A stretch of 64,000 nt of DNA from PLGF01 sp052139695. GTDB taxonomy: Bacteria; Verrucomicrobiota; Verrucomicrobiia; Limisphaerales; Palsa-1400. The notes under the pieces are model-generated. The model saw nothing but the letters and a program-made list of their open reading frames with translations. It was not told the DNA's origin and did no database searches. Location of the stretch: NCBI GenBank assembly GCA_052139695.1, contig JBKQWF010000306.1, positions 1-64,000 of the forward strand. The letters run 5' to 3'. Below, piece by piece: positions 1 to 10,261 of the stretch. How positions within the stretch are numbered: the stretch's first letter is position 1; every line of letters begins with the position of its first letter. A program made the position numbers and the translations under genes.

Positions 1-40
1 GCCGAGCCGTCCGCGGGCGCCTCGGCGAGGCGACCCTACC
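1..40. repeat. Partial copy of a dispersed multi-stem palindrome
   Basis: The left edge of the window matches, with a few differences, the reverse complement of the element at 23221-23275 (shared GCCGAGCCGTCCGCG and CCTCGGCGAG blocks, ending CCCTACC where the other ends CCCTGCC). Its partner arm would lie outside the window. It looks like a REP-type intergenic element; it lies just upstream of the GH5 gene. Confidence 0.55.
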
Positions 41-121
41 CTCGAAAATGCAGACGCGTTTTTCCCAGACGGCTTGCAAATGGGGGCCGTTTGCCGTCTC
101 CTTAGGCAAAGAACCCGCTTT

Positions 122-1765
122 ATGAAAAGAGTATTCCAATCATCGGCGCTGGCGCTGCTGCTCGCGCCAGCGCTTTGCCATGGCCAGGCCGAAACACCGG
201 TTTTTCTGCATACCCATGGCGAGGATATTGTTGATGAACGCGGCCAGACGTTCCTGCCGCGCGGGCTTGGCCTGGGCAATTGGACGCTGACGGAAGGTTA
301 CATGTGGCACTTTGGCGGCGAGGGTGATCGACCGCGGCGCATCGAGAAAATCGTGAGCGATTTGATCGGCCCGGAAGCGGCCGCGCAATTTTGGACCGAA
401 TACCGCCGGCAATACATCGCGGAAGCCGACATCGAGCGTCTCGCGCAACTGGGATTTAACATCGTCCGCCCTTCCTTGAACGCGCGACTGTTTTTGACAG
501 AAGGGGAAAACGCCGTCCCCGTCGCGGAAGGTTTCGAGTTGCTCGATCACCTGATCGCCTGGTGCAAGAAAAACGGAGTTTACGTGGTGGTCGATATGCA
601 CGCCGCGCCAGGCGGGCAAACCGGTTCCAACATCGATGATAGCGCCAACGACCAGCCGGAATTGTTTACGGACAAGCGCAACCAGGACCGTTTCATCGCC
701 TTGTGGGTGAAACTGGCCACCCGCTACAAAGACGAACCGACCGTTGCCGCCTACGATTTGCTCAACGAACCGCTGCCCAAACGCACGGGCGCCGAAGCCA
801 AGTACAAGGACCAGCTTGAACCGCTTTATCAGCGGGTCACCCAGGCAATCCGGGAGGTTGACCGGCGCCATATTATCACGGTGGAAGGGGCGGATTGGGC
901 CAATGACTGGTCGGTTTTTGGAAAACCATTTGACAGCAACTTGCTCTACCAATTTCATTATTATTGCTGGGACCGACCAGTCGCGCTCAAGGGCATCCAG
1001 CAATACCTCTCCGCGCGCGATCGGCTTCACGCGCCCATCTGGGCCGGTGAAACCGGCGAATCGGACAACCGCATCTATTGGGGCACCACAGATTACTTCG
1101 AGGCCAACAACGTCGGCTGGGCCTTCTGGCCGTGGAAAAAGATGGACACGGGCAATACGCCTTATTCGGTTAAATCCCCGGACGGCTGGGACGCCATTGT
1201 GGCTTATTCGCGGGGCGGCCACGAAAAGCCAGACGCCGCGGCGGCGCAAAAGTCGTTTGACGGCCTGCTGCGGAACATTCGCCTGGAGAATTGCCAATTT
1301 CGGCCGGATGTGGTCAACGCCCTCTTCCATCGCCTGCCGGCCAAAGTCGAAGCGGAGAATTACGGCCACGAAGGCGCGGGCAAATCCTACTACGTCAAGA
1401 ATAGCACGGAAAATGCCGAGCGTTACCGCGCCACCGAACCGGTGCCGATTGTCACGACGGCCTGCGCCGGTGAGAGCGGCCGGTCCTCCGGCCTGGCCAT
1501 CCAGCTTAACGCAGGGGAATGGACCGCCTATACTGTCAATGAAATTGAAGGGAGAAGTTACGACCCGGTCGTGCGGGTGAAAACGGAAAGCGCGCCCGCC
1601 GCGCTGCAATTCTCCCTGGGAGAGAAGTCCCAGGAAACAGTTGTCACCAATGGCGATTGGGCCGAAATCAAATTGAAAACCGTCGAGGTGTCCAAGGGCG
1701 CGCACCGCCTGAAGCTGCAGGCCGCTCGCGGGACACTTTTAATTGACTGGGTTTGGTTCCGCTAG
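122..1765 (+). CDS. Secreted glycoside hydrolase family 5 (cellulase-like) with C-terminal CBM
   Basis: Predicted exported endo-acting beta-glycanase. The ATG at 122 is preferred over 74 because it begins a clean signal peptide (MKRVFQSSALALLLAPALCHGQA). The GH5 barrel covers about residues 25-385: the acid/base Glu sits in YDLLNEP near residue 214 and the nucleophile Glu in WAGETGE near residue 308, with HYYCWD and GWAFWPWK between and after them as in the family. The last ~140 residues (VEAENYGHEG... to LLIDWVWFR) form a beta-sandwich resembling a family 6/35 carbohydrate-binding module. Nine bases separate its stop from the next open frame, so the two are probably cotranscribed. GH5 is substrate-diverse; whether it acts on cellulose, mannan or another glucan cannot be told from sequence alone. 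Confidence 0.85.
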   Translation: MKRVFQSSALALLLAPALCHGQAETPVFLHTHGEDIVDERGQTFLPRGLGLGNWTLTEGYMWHFGGEGDRPRRIEKIVSDLIGPEAAAQFWTEYRRQYIAEADIERLAQLGFNIVRPSLNARLFLTEGENAVPVAEGFELLDHLIAWCKKNGVYVVVDMHAAPGGQTGSNIDDSANDQPELFTDKRNQDRFIALWVKLATRYKDEPTVAAYDLLNEPLPKRTGAEAKYKDQLEPLYQRVTQAIREVDRRHIITVEGADWANDWSVFGKPFDSNLLYQFHYYCWDRPVALKGIQQYLSARDRLHAPIWAGETGESDNRIYWGTTDYFEANNVGWAFWPWKKMDTGNTPYSVKSPDGWDAIVAYSRGGHEKPDAAAAQKSFDGLLRNIRLENCQFRPDVVNALFHRLPAKVEAENYGHEGAGKSYYVKNSTENAERYRATEPVPIVTTACAGESGRSSGLAIQLNAGEWTAYTVNEIEGRSYDPVVRVKTESAPAALQFSLGEKSQETVVTNGDWAEIKLKTVEVSKGAHRLKLQAARGTLLIDWVWFR

Positions 1766-1792
1766 ACCAGCGCGTTGTTCGCCTCGCAACCT

Positions 1793-3151
1793 ATGAAACA
1801 TTGCTTCCGCCGATGGTTGTCCGTTCTTCCCGCTCTGGCGGTGTGGGCCGCGCTCGCGCAGCCCGCGCCCGCGCCCTCACTTGAAGCGCGGTGGGAAATT
1901 CCCGCCACGGACGAAGGCTTGCCCGGAGCCGGGCCGATCCGCCGCTATGAATGGTTTCGCAAAGCATGGGCCGAACGCCGCGCCACCTGGGCGGCGCGCG
2001 GGGAGCAGGACCGCCACGCGCTGGTTTTTATTGGTGACTCGATTACCCAATTCTGGGGCGACGACCTCGGGGGCAGTTTTCCCGGAGTCAAAGTGGCCAA
2101 TCGCGGCATCGCCGGCGACACGACGCGCGGCGTGCTCATTCGCCTGGACGAAATCCTGGCGTTGGACCCGAGCGGCGCCGTCATTCTCATCGGCACCAAT
2201 GACCTGGAAGAAGATGCTGATCCCGAAACGATCGTCGGGAATCTCAAGCTCTTGATCGCCCGGCTCAAGGCGCGCCATTCCCACATGCCGATCATCCTTT
2301 GCCAGGTGTTCCCCAGTTCCGCGATGAAAAAGCGTTTCCCCGCCAGCATCAAAAAGCTGAACGGCCTTTATGCCGCGGCGGTGAAGGGAGACCCGCAGGT
2401 GATATTGCTGGAAACATGGCCGCTCTTTGCCGGCCCGGACGGCGAAGCGAAAATTGAGGAATTCCCTGATTTGCTGCATCCGAATAAGGCCGGCTACGCG
2501 AAATGGGCCGCGGCCCTTTATCCGATCCTGGCGACGCTTGATTTCGTCGATACGCAGGACGACCATTTCACGCCGGAACCGGGATTCGAAAGCCTGTTCA
2601 ATGGCCATGACCTGACCGGTTGGGGGTATGTCCCAACTTTGCAGGAGGACATTCAAACGGCCAAACACTGGCAGGAGCAGGACCCGCAAGCGCCGGATTG
2701 GCCCATCGTCACCCAGACCATTCGCTTCGACGGCCTGACGAACAGCCCGGATGGACGTTACGTCGCCAAGCACGGACGCCTGATCGTGACGACGCCGCCC
2801 GACTTCCGCAAAATACAGAAGATTTCCACCATGCGCGAATTTCCGCGCGATTTCATCCTCAAACTGGAGTTCCGCGCCGCGGCGGACGCCGACAGCGGCA
2901 TCTTCATTCGTGAACCGCAACTGCAATGCCGCGACTACCTGATCGCCGGGCCCTACAACCACCTGCGGCATTACAAACCGCAGGACTGGAACGAGATCGT
3001 CATTACCGTGCATGGCCGCAAGGCCCTCTGCACTTGCAACGGAGAGGTCATGGAGTCCGCCTTTGAGGTTCCGGCAACCGGCCCCATTGGCTTGGAAGGC
3101 GACCGCGGGCAGATGGAGTACCGGCGCATCCGCATCCAGGAACTGCCGTAA
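1793..3151 (+). CDS. Exported SGNH/GDSL esterase fused to a DUF1080 domain
   Basis: Two-domain exported protein. The ATG at 1793 starts a signal peptide (MKHCFRRWLSVLPALAVWAALA); an in-frame ATG at 1775 would only add six residues. The SGNH hydrolase domain has block I FIGDSITQFWG with the nucleophile Ser, block III IGTNDLEE, and block V DLLHPNKAGY with the catalytic His; it probably removes acyl (for example acetyl) groups from a glycan. From about residue 262 (FESLFNGHDLTGW) to the end is a DUF1080 concanavalin-like fold, a family tied to 3-keto-glycoside hydrolysis or glycan binding and very abundant in Verrucomicrobia and Planctomycetes. Immediately downstream of the GH5 gene, which suggests joint action on a decorated polysaccharide. 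Confidence 0.83.
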   Translation: MKHCFRRWLSVLPALAVWAALAQPAPAPSLEARWEIPATDEGLPGAGPIRRYEWFRKAWAERRATWAARGEQDRHALVFIGDSITQFWGDDLGGSFPGVKVANRGIAGDTTRGVLIRLDEILALDPSGAVILIGTNDLEEDADPETIVGNLKLLIARLKARHSHMPIILCQVFPSSAMKKRFPASIKKLNGLYAAAVKGDPQVILLETWPLFAGPDGEAKIEEFPDLLHPNKAGYAKWAAALYPILATLDFVDTQDDHFTPEPGFESLFNGHDLTGWGYVPTLQEDIQTAKHWQEQDPQAPDWPIVTQTIRFDGLTNSPDGRYVAKHGRLIVTTPPDFRKIQKISTMREFPRDFILKLEFRAAADADSGIFIREPQLQCRDYLIAGPYNHLRHYKPQDWNEIVITVHGRKALCTCNGEVMESAFEVPATGPIGLEGDRGQMEYRRIRIQELP

Positions 3152-3172
3152 GCAGATTAAGCTGCGGGCAAG

Positions 3173-3829
<657 letters not shown>

Positions 3830-3951
3830 AGGGCTATGCACATTATTACCTATTCTTGTGGGAGCGTCAAGGTCTTTTTGATAGGCGGGCCACTCCATAA
3901 TAAGGGTTTGGTTCATTGTCTCATGGTGTCAATGATATTGAATAGGATTGA

Positions 3952-3973
3952 AACCACAGAGGCACAGAGACAC
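3952..3973. repeat. Dispersed repeat, AACCACAGAGGCACAGAG type
   Basis: The reverse complement of this element and its left flank (TGGTTTCAATCCTA) closely matches 39736-39760. It faces the related element at 4253-4278 in opposite orientation. Confidence 0.55.
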
Positions 3974-4003
3974 AGCGCGGCAAGCCGCAACCAAAAAGGC
4001 CTT

Positions 4004-4079
4004 TTTGACAGGATGAATAGGATTTACAGGATAAGGATCGCACAGTTTGCTTTTTCTGAATCCTGTTCATCCTGTCAAA
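4004..4079. repeat. Long imperfect inverted repeat (GACAGGAT hairpin)
   Basis: Arms at 4004-4024 and 4059-4079 are 21 nt long with a single mismatch (TTTGACAGGATGAATAGGATT against the complement of AATCCTG...GTCAAA) around a 34-nt loop. The loop itself contains more of the ACAGGAT motif. It resembles GACAGGAT-type intergenic repeats found in several environmental phyla; it is not an evident terminator because no gene ends just before it. Confidence 0.6.
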
Positions 4080-4250
4080 GTCTCTCGCCCTAGTTGTGGT
4101 GGAAAAACTTTGCCAAAAATGACGAGTTCTTTGAATTGCACTACGGAGGAAGACTGATGAGCCGAAAGGCGGAACTCCGGGAATGCGATTGATTCTATTG
4201 GGTTCGAAGCAAACAAACGCAACGCGACAGAGTCCGCCGCTTTAGATGGC

Positions 4251-4278
4251 ATCTCTGTGCCTCGGTGTCTCTGTGGTT
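4251..4278. repeat. Dispersed repeat, CTCTGTGCCTCGGTGTCTCT type
   Basis: The 22-base core at 4251-4272 is identical to 39683-39704, and the flanking GCCGCTTTA is shared too (4236 onward and about 39668 onward). Confidence 0.6.
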
Positions 4279-4364
4279 AAAAACAGAGAACCAAAGGACC
4301 CGAAAAACAAGTCAAGTTTCGCCGCGAGCTTCGCCGTGAAATTTCAAATTCCTTTGGCCAGGCG

Positions 4365-7300
4365 TTAGGGAGCGACGACGGCGTCGTGCGCCCGGTCGCG
4401 GGTCACGGCGCCTTCATGGCTGGCGGGAGGGTGAAAGGGGAGTTCGAGAGTGAAAGCGGCGCCGAGACCATGGCCATCGCTCTGGGCGGTGAGCGAGCCG
4501 CCCAGTTCTTTGGCGGCCAGGGCGCCGCTATGCAAGCCGAAGCCGTGGCCGTCCTTTCGAGTGGTGAATCCGTGGTTGAAAATCCGGGTGAGATTCTCCG
4601 GGGGAATGCCGACGCCGTTGTCAATCACGGCGATCTTGACCCGGCCGTCGCCGTTGGCCACCCGCATAATGATTTGTTTATCCTCGCGGCCCGATTCGTC
4701 GCAGGCGTATTTGGCATTGCGCACCAGGTTGATGAGAATTTGCAAAACCTTATGTTTGTCGGTGCAAATCGGGGGCAGGGCCTTGAAATCGCGCACGACC
4801 TTGACCTGGTGGCGGGCGAGCGAACCCGCGTTCATGCGCAAGGCGTCTTCCAGCAGATCGGTCACGGGCATGGTTTCAAAAACTCCCGCGACCCGCGCGT
4901 AGCTTTGCTGCATGGCGATAATCTCTTTGACGTGCTCCACGTTGCGGCGGAGGGAGGATATTTCCTGGACCATGGCCTCGTGTTCTGAGGCAAGCTTCTC
5001 CGCCAGTTGGCCGATAAAGCCGGGAATCTTCTGGCCTTTAGGATCGCTGGTTAAAAAGGCGACCCGGTCCTCGGTGTGTTCCATAAGCAATTTGGCCAGG
5101 CGGCCGACGTCCACGACGCGTGACGTCCTGATTTGCTCGTCCACCAGGCTGGCGGATACGTTGATGCTATTCAACACGTTGCCGACATTGTGGAGGACGT
5201 TCGTTGCCACCTCCGCCATGCCTGCCAGGCGCGAAGCCTGGACCAACTCCTTGTGCGCCGTCTCCAGATCAGCTTCGGCCTGCTTGATCGCGGTAATGTC
5301 CTTGGAGATGCCAAAGGTGCCGACAATTTCACCCGCCGGGTTCCGCAGGGGCATTTTGGAGGTGAGCGCCCAGGACTCGCGCCCTTCCTTGGACAGTTCC
5401 CTTTCCACCTTGCCGATCAGGGGACGACCGGAGCGGATGATTTCCTGCTCGTCCTCGAACGCAATCCGGGCGTGTTCGTCGGCAAACAAATCAAAGTCGG
5501 TCTTGCCGATGAGTTCTGCTTCGCTGCCGCCAAAGCGTTGACTGACTAACTTGCTGCAGCGCACGAAGCGCGATTCGCGGTCTTTGAAATAGATGTAGTC
5601 CAAGGAGTTTTCGAGCAGACTCTCGAGCAGGTGGCGTTCGCGAGCGAGAGCGGCTTCGGCCTGCTGGCGTTCCGTAATATCTCTCAAGAAAAGAGTGAAG
5701 ATCCAGTTTCCGCCCACGCGGACGGGGGTGGTGGTCACCTCTACCGGCAGTTCCCGGCCATCGCGATGCACCGCGGTGGTCTGGATCAAGCCGGTGGGAT
5801 CAGACCACTTTTCTGTCGCGCGAAACCGCTTGAAATCAGCGCGGCGCCTTTCCCGGCGCCCGGGAGGGACAATTGTCTCGATCAGACTGGAGCCCAGAAT
5901 CTCCGCCTGCGTCCAGCCTAACGTCTTTTCCGCCGCCCGGTTCCAACCGATGATCCGGCTGTCCATGTCGGTCGTGACCACGGCGTCAAACGCCTGATCA
6001 ATCATCAGGTGGGTGCGTTCCTCCTGGGAGCGAAGCAGTTCTTCAGCCTGGCGCCGCGCGGTGATGTCTTCTTTGACGGCCAGATAATGGGTGATTTCGC
6101 CCGCTTCGTCGAGCACCGGCCCAATGGTGGCCGATTCCCAGAAAAGCTCGCCATTCTTTTTGCGATTTTGCAGGATGCCGCTCCACTCTCCACCGGCTCT
6201 AATGGTTTCCCACATCCGCTTGTATTCCTCGGGCGGCGTCTTGCCGGACTTCAATATGCGGGGGTTTTGCCCCGCCGCCTCTTGAAACGAATAGCCCGTG
6301 ACCTGCGTGAACTTCGGGTTGATGTAAGTGATCTTGCCGCGCGAGTCAGTGATAACGACCGAGACAGGACATTGTTCGATAGCCTGGGCCAGGATGCGAG
6401 CCCGGTCCGCAATCCGCCGGGAAGTCTCTTCGCGGCGGCGCACCTCCGCCTCGGCCTGCTTACGTTCCAGGTTCTCTTTTTGAAGGGCGGCGTTCGCGGC
6501 GGCCAGTCCAGCCTGGGCTTGCTTGCGTTCCGCATTCTCCTGCTTCAAAGCCCGGGTTTGGCGTCTCACTTGTCCACGCAACGCGCCGACCCATCCCAGT
6601 GAAACGAGGAGCACGGTTCCCAGCCCGCCCGTGACCCACAAGGTGTGCCCAGCCGTCCACCACGAAGGAGCCGCCAGGACTTGGATGTCCGCCGGCGAAC
6701 TCAGATACATCTCGAATGCCGTCACTACCTGGTTTGCGTCCAGCGGCTCTTCCACCTCAAGCTTGATGGCGCCGCGCAGGCGGACGCGGGAACCGGTGAG
6801 CAACGAGGCAGGCAAGGAGGAGGCGGCCGGGAGATAGGCATAAAAATCGCGCTTGGTGGCCTCGCAGCGAAACTCCATTCGGATCGAGGAATCGCTCGTC
6901 CCCCGGCCTTCGAAAATCGCATCGACTTGCACCCGCGTGCCGTCCTGGCCGCTCTGCGTCCAGTTCTGCATGAAATCAATGTCCCGTGCGGCGGGCAAGT
7001 CGGCCCGGCCGATTTTGCGCGCGAGAGCCTGCACGAGCTTGGGTGAAAAGCCATCTGGCAATGGCAATCCGGCAACTTGCACCCGATCTCCGGGATTGAT
7101 GTTGGTAAGAGCGCGCTGCAAGAAGACTCTCATGCCGCTATCCTTATCCTGCAAACACAGCATCTGAGGCCCTTTGTAAGTCACAACCCCCTCGCTCCTT
7201 ACCATCTGCATTTGTCCGCCGGTGGCACCGGGACTGGACGGCAGGACGGAAGCAATGGCGACGTTGGGCAGCAAAAACGGGTCAGCCGGCCCGGGATCGA

Positions 7301-9920
7301 CGATTTGGATGCATTCGGCGGAGGGAACAAGGAGGCGCGATCCCAGGAATTGGTCCCGAGAGTTGACTATCGGGTCACGCACGCCACTCACACGCAATCG
7401 GCACCCCGGCACGCGACATTGGCTGCCCAGCATGATCTGATTGACCCAGACAGTAAGTTCTTTGCCTTCCACCAGGAGCGTCAATCGTCCGTCATTGTAG
7501 TCGCTCACCACCCCTTCCACTTGCGCCCATCTCCCGGCGTTTTGGGGTGAGACCATCGCACTCAACGAATTCCTGATCGGCTCCGGCATTTGGGCCTTGC
7601 CGAGAAGCTTCGCAAAGCGGGTGGGACAGACCCCATCGCGCGAATTCACCGCAACGATTTCGACGTACATTCCTTCCTGTTGCATGGCGGCGGTTAATCC
7701 GGCGGCGGTGGCGTTTAATAGTTGAATCGCATTGGCGCCGTCCTGAAGATAGAAAATGTTTTCGTCGGCAATGTACGACCCGCAGATGTAGGTGATGACT
7801 CCCCGCAGCCGGACGGGAAACGCCCGGTCCGGATTAATCTGGCGCAAGCGGTTCACCTCGCCGATCTCCGTGACGGGATGCTCGGCATCGATGGCCATTG
7901 CGGACGGTTTGTTTTTCGCTACCGCGGGGCGGCAAACCGCCCAGCGCAGGATGGTCTGCCCGGATTCGCGGCCCAGGAAACCTGCCGTCTCCGCGCGGGA
8001 ATTCCGCGGCGGCGTGTTGCTCTCTCCAGTGTAAATGACAATTCTATTCGTCCCCTCGATGAGCGCCGGATACTCGCCGGTTTTTTGGTCGCCCATCATC
8101 CCCGTGACCCGCACCAGCCCCTGTGGAATGAAATTAGTGCCGGCCAGGTCTCGCACGGAGTATTCAGGCCATCTGTTCCAGTCCTTGTCCGTGGCGACGA
8201 GGGTGACATCGTTCAGGTTGGTCACCCAGACGATGCCCGGAATCGGCTGGCCTTTGTCATCAGCGACCGCCTCAACCACGCCTCGAACCCGTAAGCGGCA
8301 GTTTAAGGAACTGAGAAGCCGGCGCCGATTGAGGTTAAGGATGCGCGCCAGCACCGAGCTCGGCCCGTTCGTGCAGGTTAGCCGGATGGTGGCATAATTC
8401 GAGTTCTGGGTCAAATACTCGGCATCACCTTCAAAGGAACCTAAGACATAGTCCTGGTTCCCTTGCAACAACTGTCCCGGCTGCACTGGCGGATTAGTCT
8501 GTACCTGACCGAGCACAGTTAATTCCGGATGCATCAGCAAGGGCTTGCCGTTGACGAATTCCACAACACCCTTCAAACGCACCCGGTCGCCGGGATGGCC
8601 AACGTTATCCTGCAAGGTCAAATGAATCACTTCAAATCCGCTGCGATCCACCACACTAATATCCTGGCCCCCACGTGCCACCACGACGGCCTGCAAATCC
8701 AGTTTGACCGGATTGGTCTGTTGAGGCCGAACGGCCCGCAAGCGGTTTAAGCCGACCACCGGCGGCCCATTGAGGGCGGCAAACTGCCATTGGACCCAAC
8801 TGGCCCGGTTGGACGATTGAGGGGAAAAATCCAGCCATTTGGTCGTCAGATCTCTATCGAATGCCCGTTCGGTCACTTCCCAAGGCTCGTTTTCGCCCCG
8901 GGCAGACACGACAAGCGACAGCCCGGCGGTGTTTTCTCCCTCCGCCCAATGAGGCTCAATTTCCGCCACTTGCACCCCGTTAGCCGAAGCGGGCAAGAAA
9001 ACCGCGTCGATTTGCAGGCGGTAGAGGGCATAGGCAGCGGGTTTTTGCAGAGCAAAGTCCCGTTTCTGCAGGCGTCTTGGAAACGTCTGGTTCCGGCGCA
9101 CATCCAGAACATCCCAACTCTTGCCGCCGTCATGGGATGCCAGCAATTGCCAGTCGGTGGGATCGCGCGAGAAAAAATCGTTGGCTGAAGTCAGCGAGTA
9201 GCCCACCAGCCTGCGCACCGGGACGTTTGTTTGCGCGATGGATTTGGAAAGCATCTGCGAAGTCTGGCCGGCGAAGGAATCCTGCATGGCAGAACCGCGG
9301 CCGATCAGGATCAATTGCGCGATATTGTCCACTACAATGTCCGCATTCGTCGTGTACTGGCACTGCAGCCAGCGGCCACCCGCCGGTCCAAGTCCAAAAT
9401 CGAACCAGTCTGTTGCCGGGTTGCCGTCAAATGCTTGCGTCGCCGGCGACCTCAAGGAATGCGCTCTGGACGATGAGATTCTCATCCTGAGTTGCGCCTG
9501 GTTGGTCACGCCGGTGACCGGTCCCATCAGCTCCAGTTCAGCCAAGCTGGCCGTGTCGGTTGCGTCCCGGGTCCGGGTCACTTCCAACCGGTAGATGTTG
9601 TAGGAGATTTGATTAGAGACCGCGAAGACGCGGCGCATGTTATTCTGGCCAAACAACTCGTTGGTGCGCGCGTCAATGGTCTGCCAGGTGCGCCCGTCGT
9701 CGTTGGAGGCCAAGAGCCGCCAATCCTTTGGCGTCGAGCCGTCATGCTGGTCCGGGTCTTGATGCGCCGGAGCCGTTAGCGCGTAAGTGGTCACGATCCT
9801 TCCCGGCCCGGGGTCGGGGGATTCGGCATTCGCGCCCGCGCCAAAGAGGCACCACCACGCCACGCCCAGGATGGGCGGGCCTTTAGCGGCTGTTTTTAGC
9901 TTCGTTAACAGGCTCATCAT
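4365..9920 (-). CDS. Very large membrane sensor histidine kinase with discoidin-like and OB-like sensor region
   Basis: Predicted inner-membrane sensor kinase of 1,851 residues. A signal-peptide/anchor starts the protein. The exported part (to about residue 1090) contains two F5/8 type C (discoidin)-like units marked by KDWRLLASNDDGRTW and TDWQLLASHDGGKSW, followed by several OB-fold-like segments (for example FYLQDGANAIQLL and LCLQDKDSGMRVF). A transmembrane helix near residues 1095-1115 leads into a coiled coil and three PAS domains (about 1185-1550). The kinase core has its phospho-acceptor His in NVLHNVGNVLNS, N-box NLVRNAKYA, G1 DNGVGI and G2 GHGFGLH. No receiver or output domain is attached. 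It is divergent from a hybrid kinase at 10262, so the two may share a phosphorelay. Ligand unknown; discoidin-like folds often bind glycans, so a polysaccharide signal is a guess. Confidence 0.85.
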   Translation of the reverse strand: MMSLLTKLKTAAKGPPILGVAWWCLFGAGANAESPDPGPGRIVTTYALTAPAHQDPDQHDGSTPKDWRLLASNDDGRTWQTIDARTNELFGQNNMRRVFAVSNQISYNIYRLEVTRTRDATDTASLAELELMGPVTGVTNQAQLRMRISSSRAHSLRSPATQAFDGNPATDWFDFGLGPAGGRWLQCQYTTNADIVVDNIAQLILIGRGSAMQDSFAGQTSQMLSKSIAQTNVPVRRLVGYSLTSANDFFSRDPTDWQLLASHDGGKSWDVLDVRRNQTFPRRLQKRDFALQKPAAYALYRLQIDAVFLPASANGVQVAEIEPHWAEGENTAGLSLVVSARGENEPWEVTERAFDRDLTTKWLDFSPQSSNRASWVQWQFAALNGPPVVGLNRLRAVRPQQTNPVKLDLQAVVVARGGQDISVVDRSGFEVIHLTLQDNVGHPGDRVRLKGVVEFVNGKPLLMHPELTVLGQVQTNPPVQPGQLLQGNQDYVLGSFEGDAEYLTQNSNYATIRLTCTNGPSSVLARILNLNRRRLLSSLNCRLRVRGVVEAVADDKGQPIPGIVWVTNLNDVTLVATDKDWNRWPEYSVRDLAGTNFIPQGLVRVTGMMGDQKTGEYPALIEGTNRIVIYTGESNTPPRNSRAETAGFLGRESGQTILRWAVCRPAVAKNKPSAMAIDAEHPVTEIGEVNRLRQINPDRAFPVRLRGVITYICGSYIADENIFYLQDGANAIQLLNATAAGLTAAMQQEGMYVEIVAVNSRDGVCPTRFAKLLGKAQMPEPIRNSLSAMVSPQNAGRWAQVEGVVSDYNDGRLTLLVEGKELTVWVNQIMLGSQCRVPGCRLRVSGVRDPIVNSRDQFLGSRLLVPSAECIQIVDPGPADPFLLPNVAIASVLPSSPGATGGQMQMVRSEGVVTYKGPQMLCLQDKDSGMRVFLQRALTNINPGDRVQVAGLPLPDGFSPKLVQALARKIGRADLPAARDIDFMQNWTQSGQDGTRVQVDAIFEGRGTSDSSIRMEFRCEATKRDFYAYLPAASSLPASLLTGSRVRLRGAIKLEVEEPLDANQVVTAFEMYLSSPADIQVLAAPSWWTAGHTLWVTGGLGTVLLVSLGWVGALRGQVRRQTRALKQENAERKQAQAGLAAANAALQKENLERKQAEAEVRRREETSRRIADRARILAQAIEQCPVSVVITDSRGKITYINPKFTQVTGYSFQEAAGQNPRILKSGKTPPEEYKRMWETIRAGGEWSGILQNRKKNGELFWESATIGPVLDEAGEITHYLAVKEDITARRQAEELLRSQEERTHLMIDQAFDAVVTTDMDSRIIGWNRAAEKTLGWTQAEILGSSLIETIVPPGRRERRRADFKRFRATEKWSDPTGLIQTTAVHRDGRELPVEVTTTPVRVGGNWIFTLFLRDITERQQAEAALARERHLLESLLENSLDYIYFKDRESRFVRCSKLVSQRFGGSEAELIGKTDFDLFADEHARIAFEDEQEIIRSGRPLIGKVERELSKEGRESWALTSKMPLRNPAGEIVGTFGISKDITAIKQAEADLETAHKELVQASRLAGMAEVATNVLHNVGNVLNSINVSASLVDEQIRTSRVVDVGRLAKLLMEHTEDRVAFLTSDPKGQKIPGFIGQLAEKLASEHEAMVQEISSLRRNVEHVKEIIAMQQSYARVAGVFETMPVTDLLEDALRMNAGSLARHQVKVVRDFKALPPICTDKHKVLQILINLVRNAKYACDESGREDKQIIMRVANGDGRVKIAVIDNGVGIPPENLTRIFNHGFTTRKDGHGFGLHSGALAAKELGGSLTAQSDGHGLGAAFTLELPFHPPASHEGAVTRDRAHDAVVAP

Positions 9921-10261
9921 TCGAAAACGGGCGTTTCAAGCGCTCCGATTGTGCTCTCGAATCGTTTATCGACATTTTCGCCGGCCCAGTGCAGGCAAAG
10001 ACTGACCCTTTTTTGTTTTTCCGTTCCCGGAAATTGTTCGTTCGCACTGAGGCTGCCTGCTGGAAAGTGTCTAAGAGCAAATGGTCCGATTTAACTTATT
10101 CCTTAAGGAAGCCGATGGAATCCGGTATGAGCGGCACTTGGAAGTGAGATCAATTTCGCACAGTGCGGGAAGTGTTTTCAACGAAAGATGACATCTGCGT
10201 CCAATCAGGAGTGGCGCAACCCTTCCGCTGGAATTACCTTTCAGCCGACGGGCGCAAACGC
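9921..10261. promoter_or_regulatory. Divergent control region between two sensor kinase genes
   Basis: 341 bases between divergent kinase genes must hold both promoters. I see no clear sigma-70 or sigma-54 consensus pair and no strong inverted repeat. An in-frame ATG at 10163 exists, but the added 33 residues resemble nothing. Confidence 0.4.

Larger units (their letters stand above)
3830..4364. other. Gene-free stretch rich in dispersed palindromic repeats
   Basis: This 535-base gap holds no convincing gene. It contains an AACCACAGAGGCACAGAGAC element (about 3952-3973), a long imperfect hairpin (4004-4079), and CTCTGTGCCTCGGTGTCTCT (about 4253-4272). The outer elements recur at 39.7 kb. Short reading frames here have no recognisable product. 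Confidence 0.6.

Noticed and set aside
140..1705. 521-residue open frame antisense to the GH5 gene
   Set aside because: The plus-strand GH5 protein has all catalytic motifs; the antisense frame is a by-product of GC-rich third positions.
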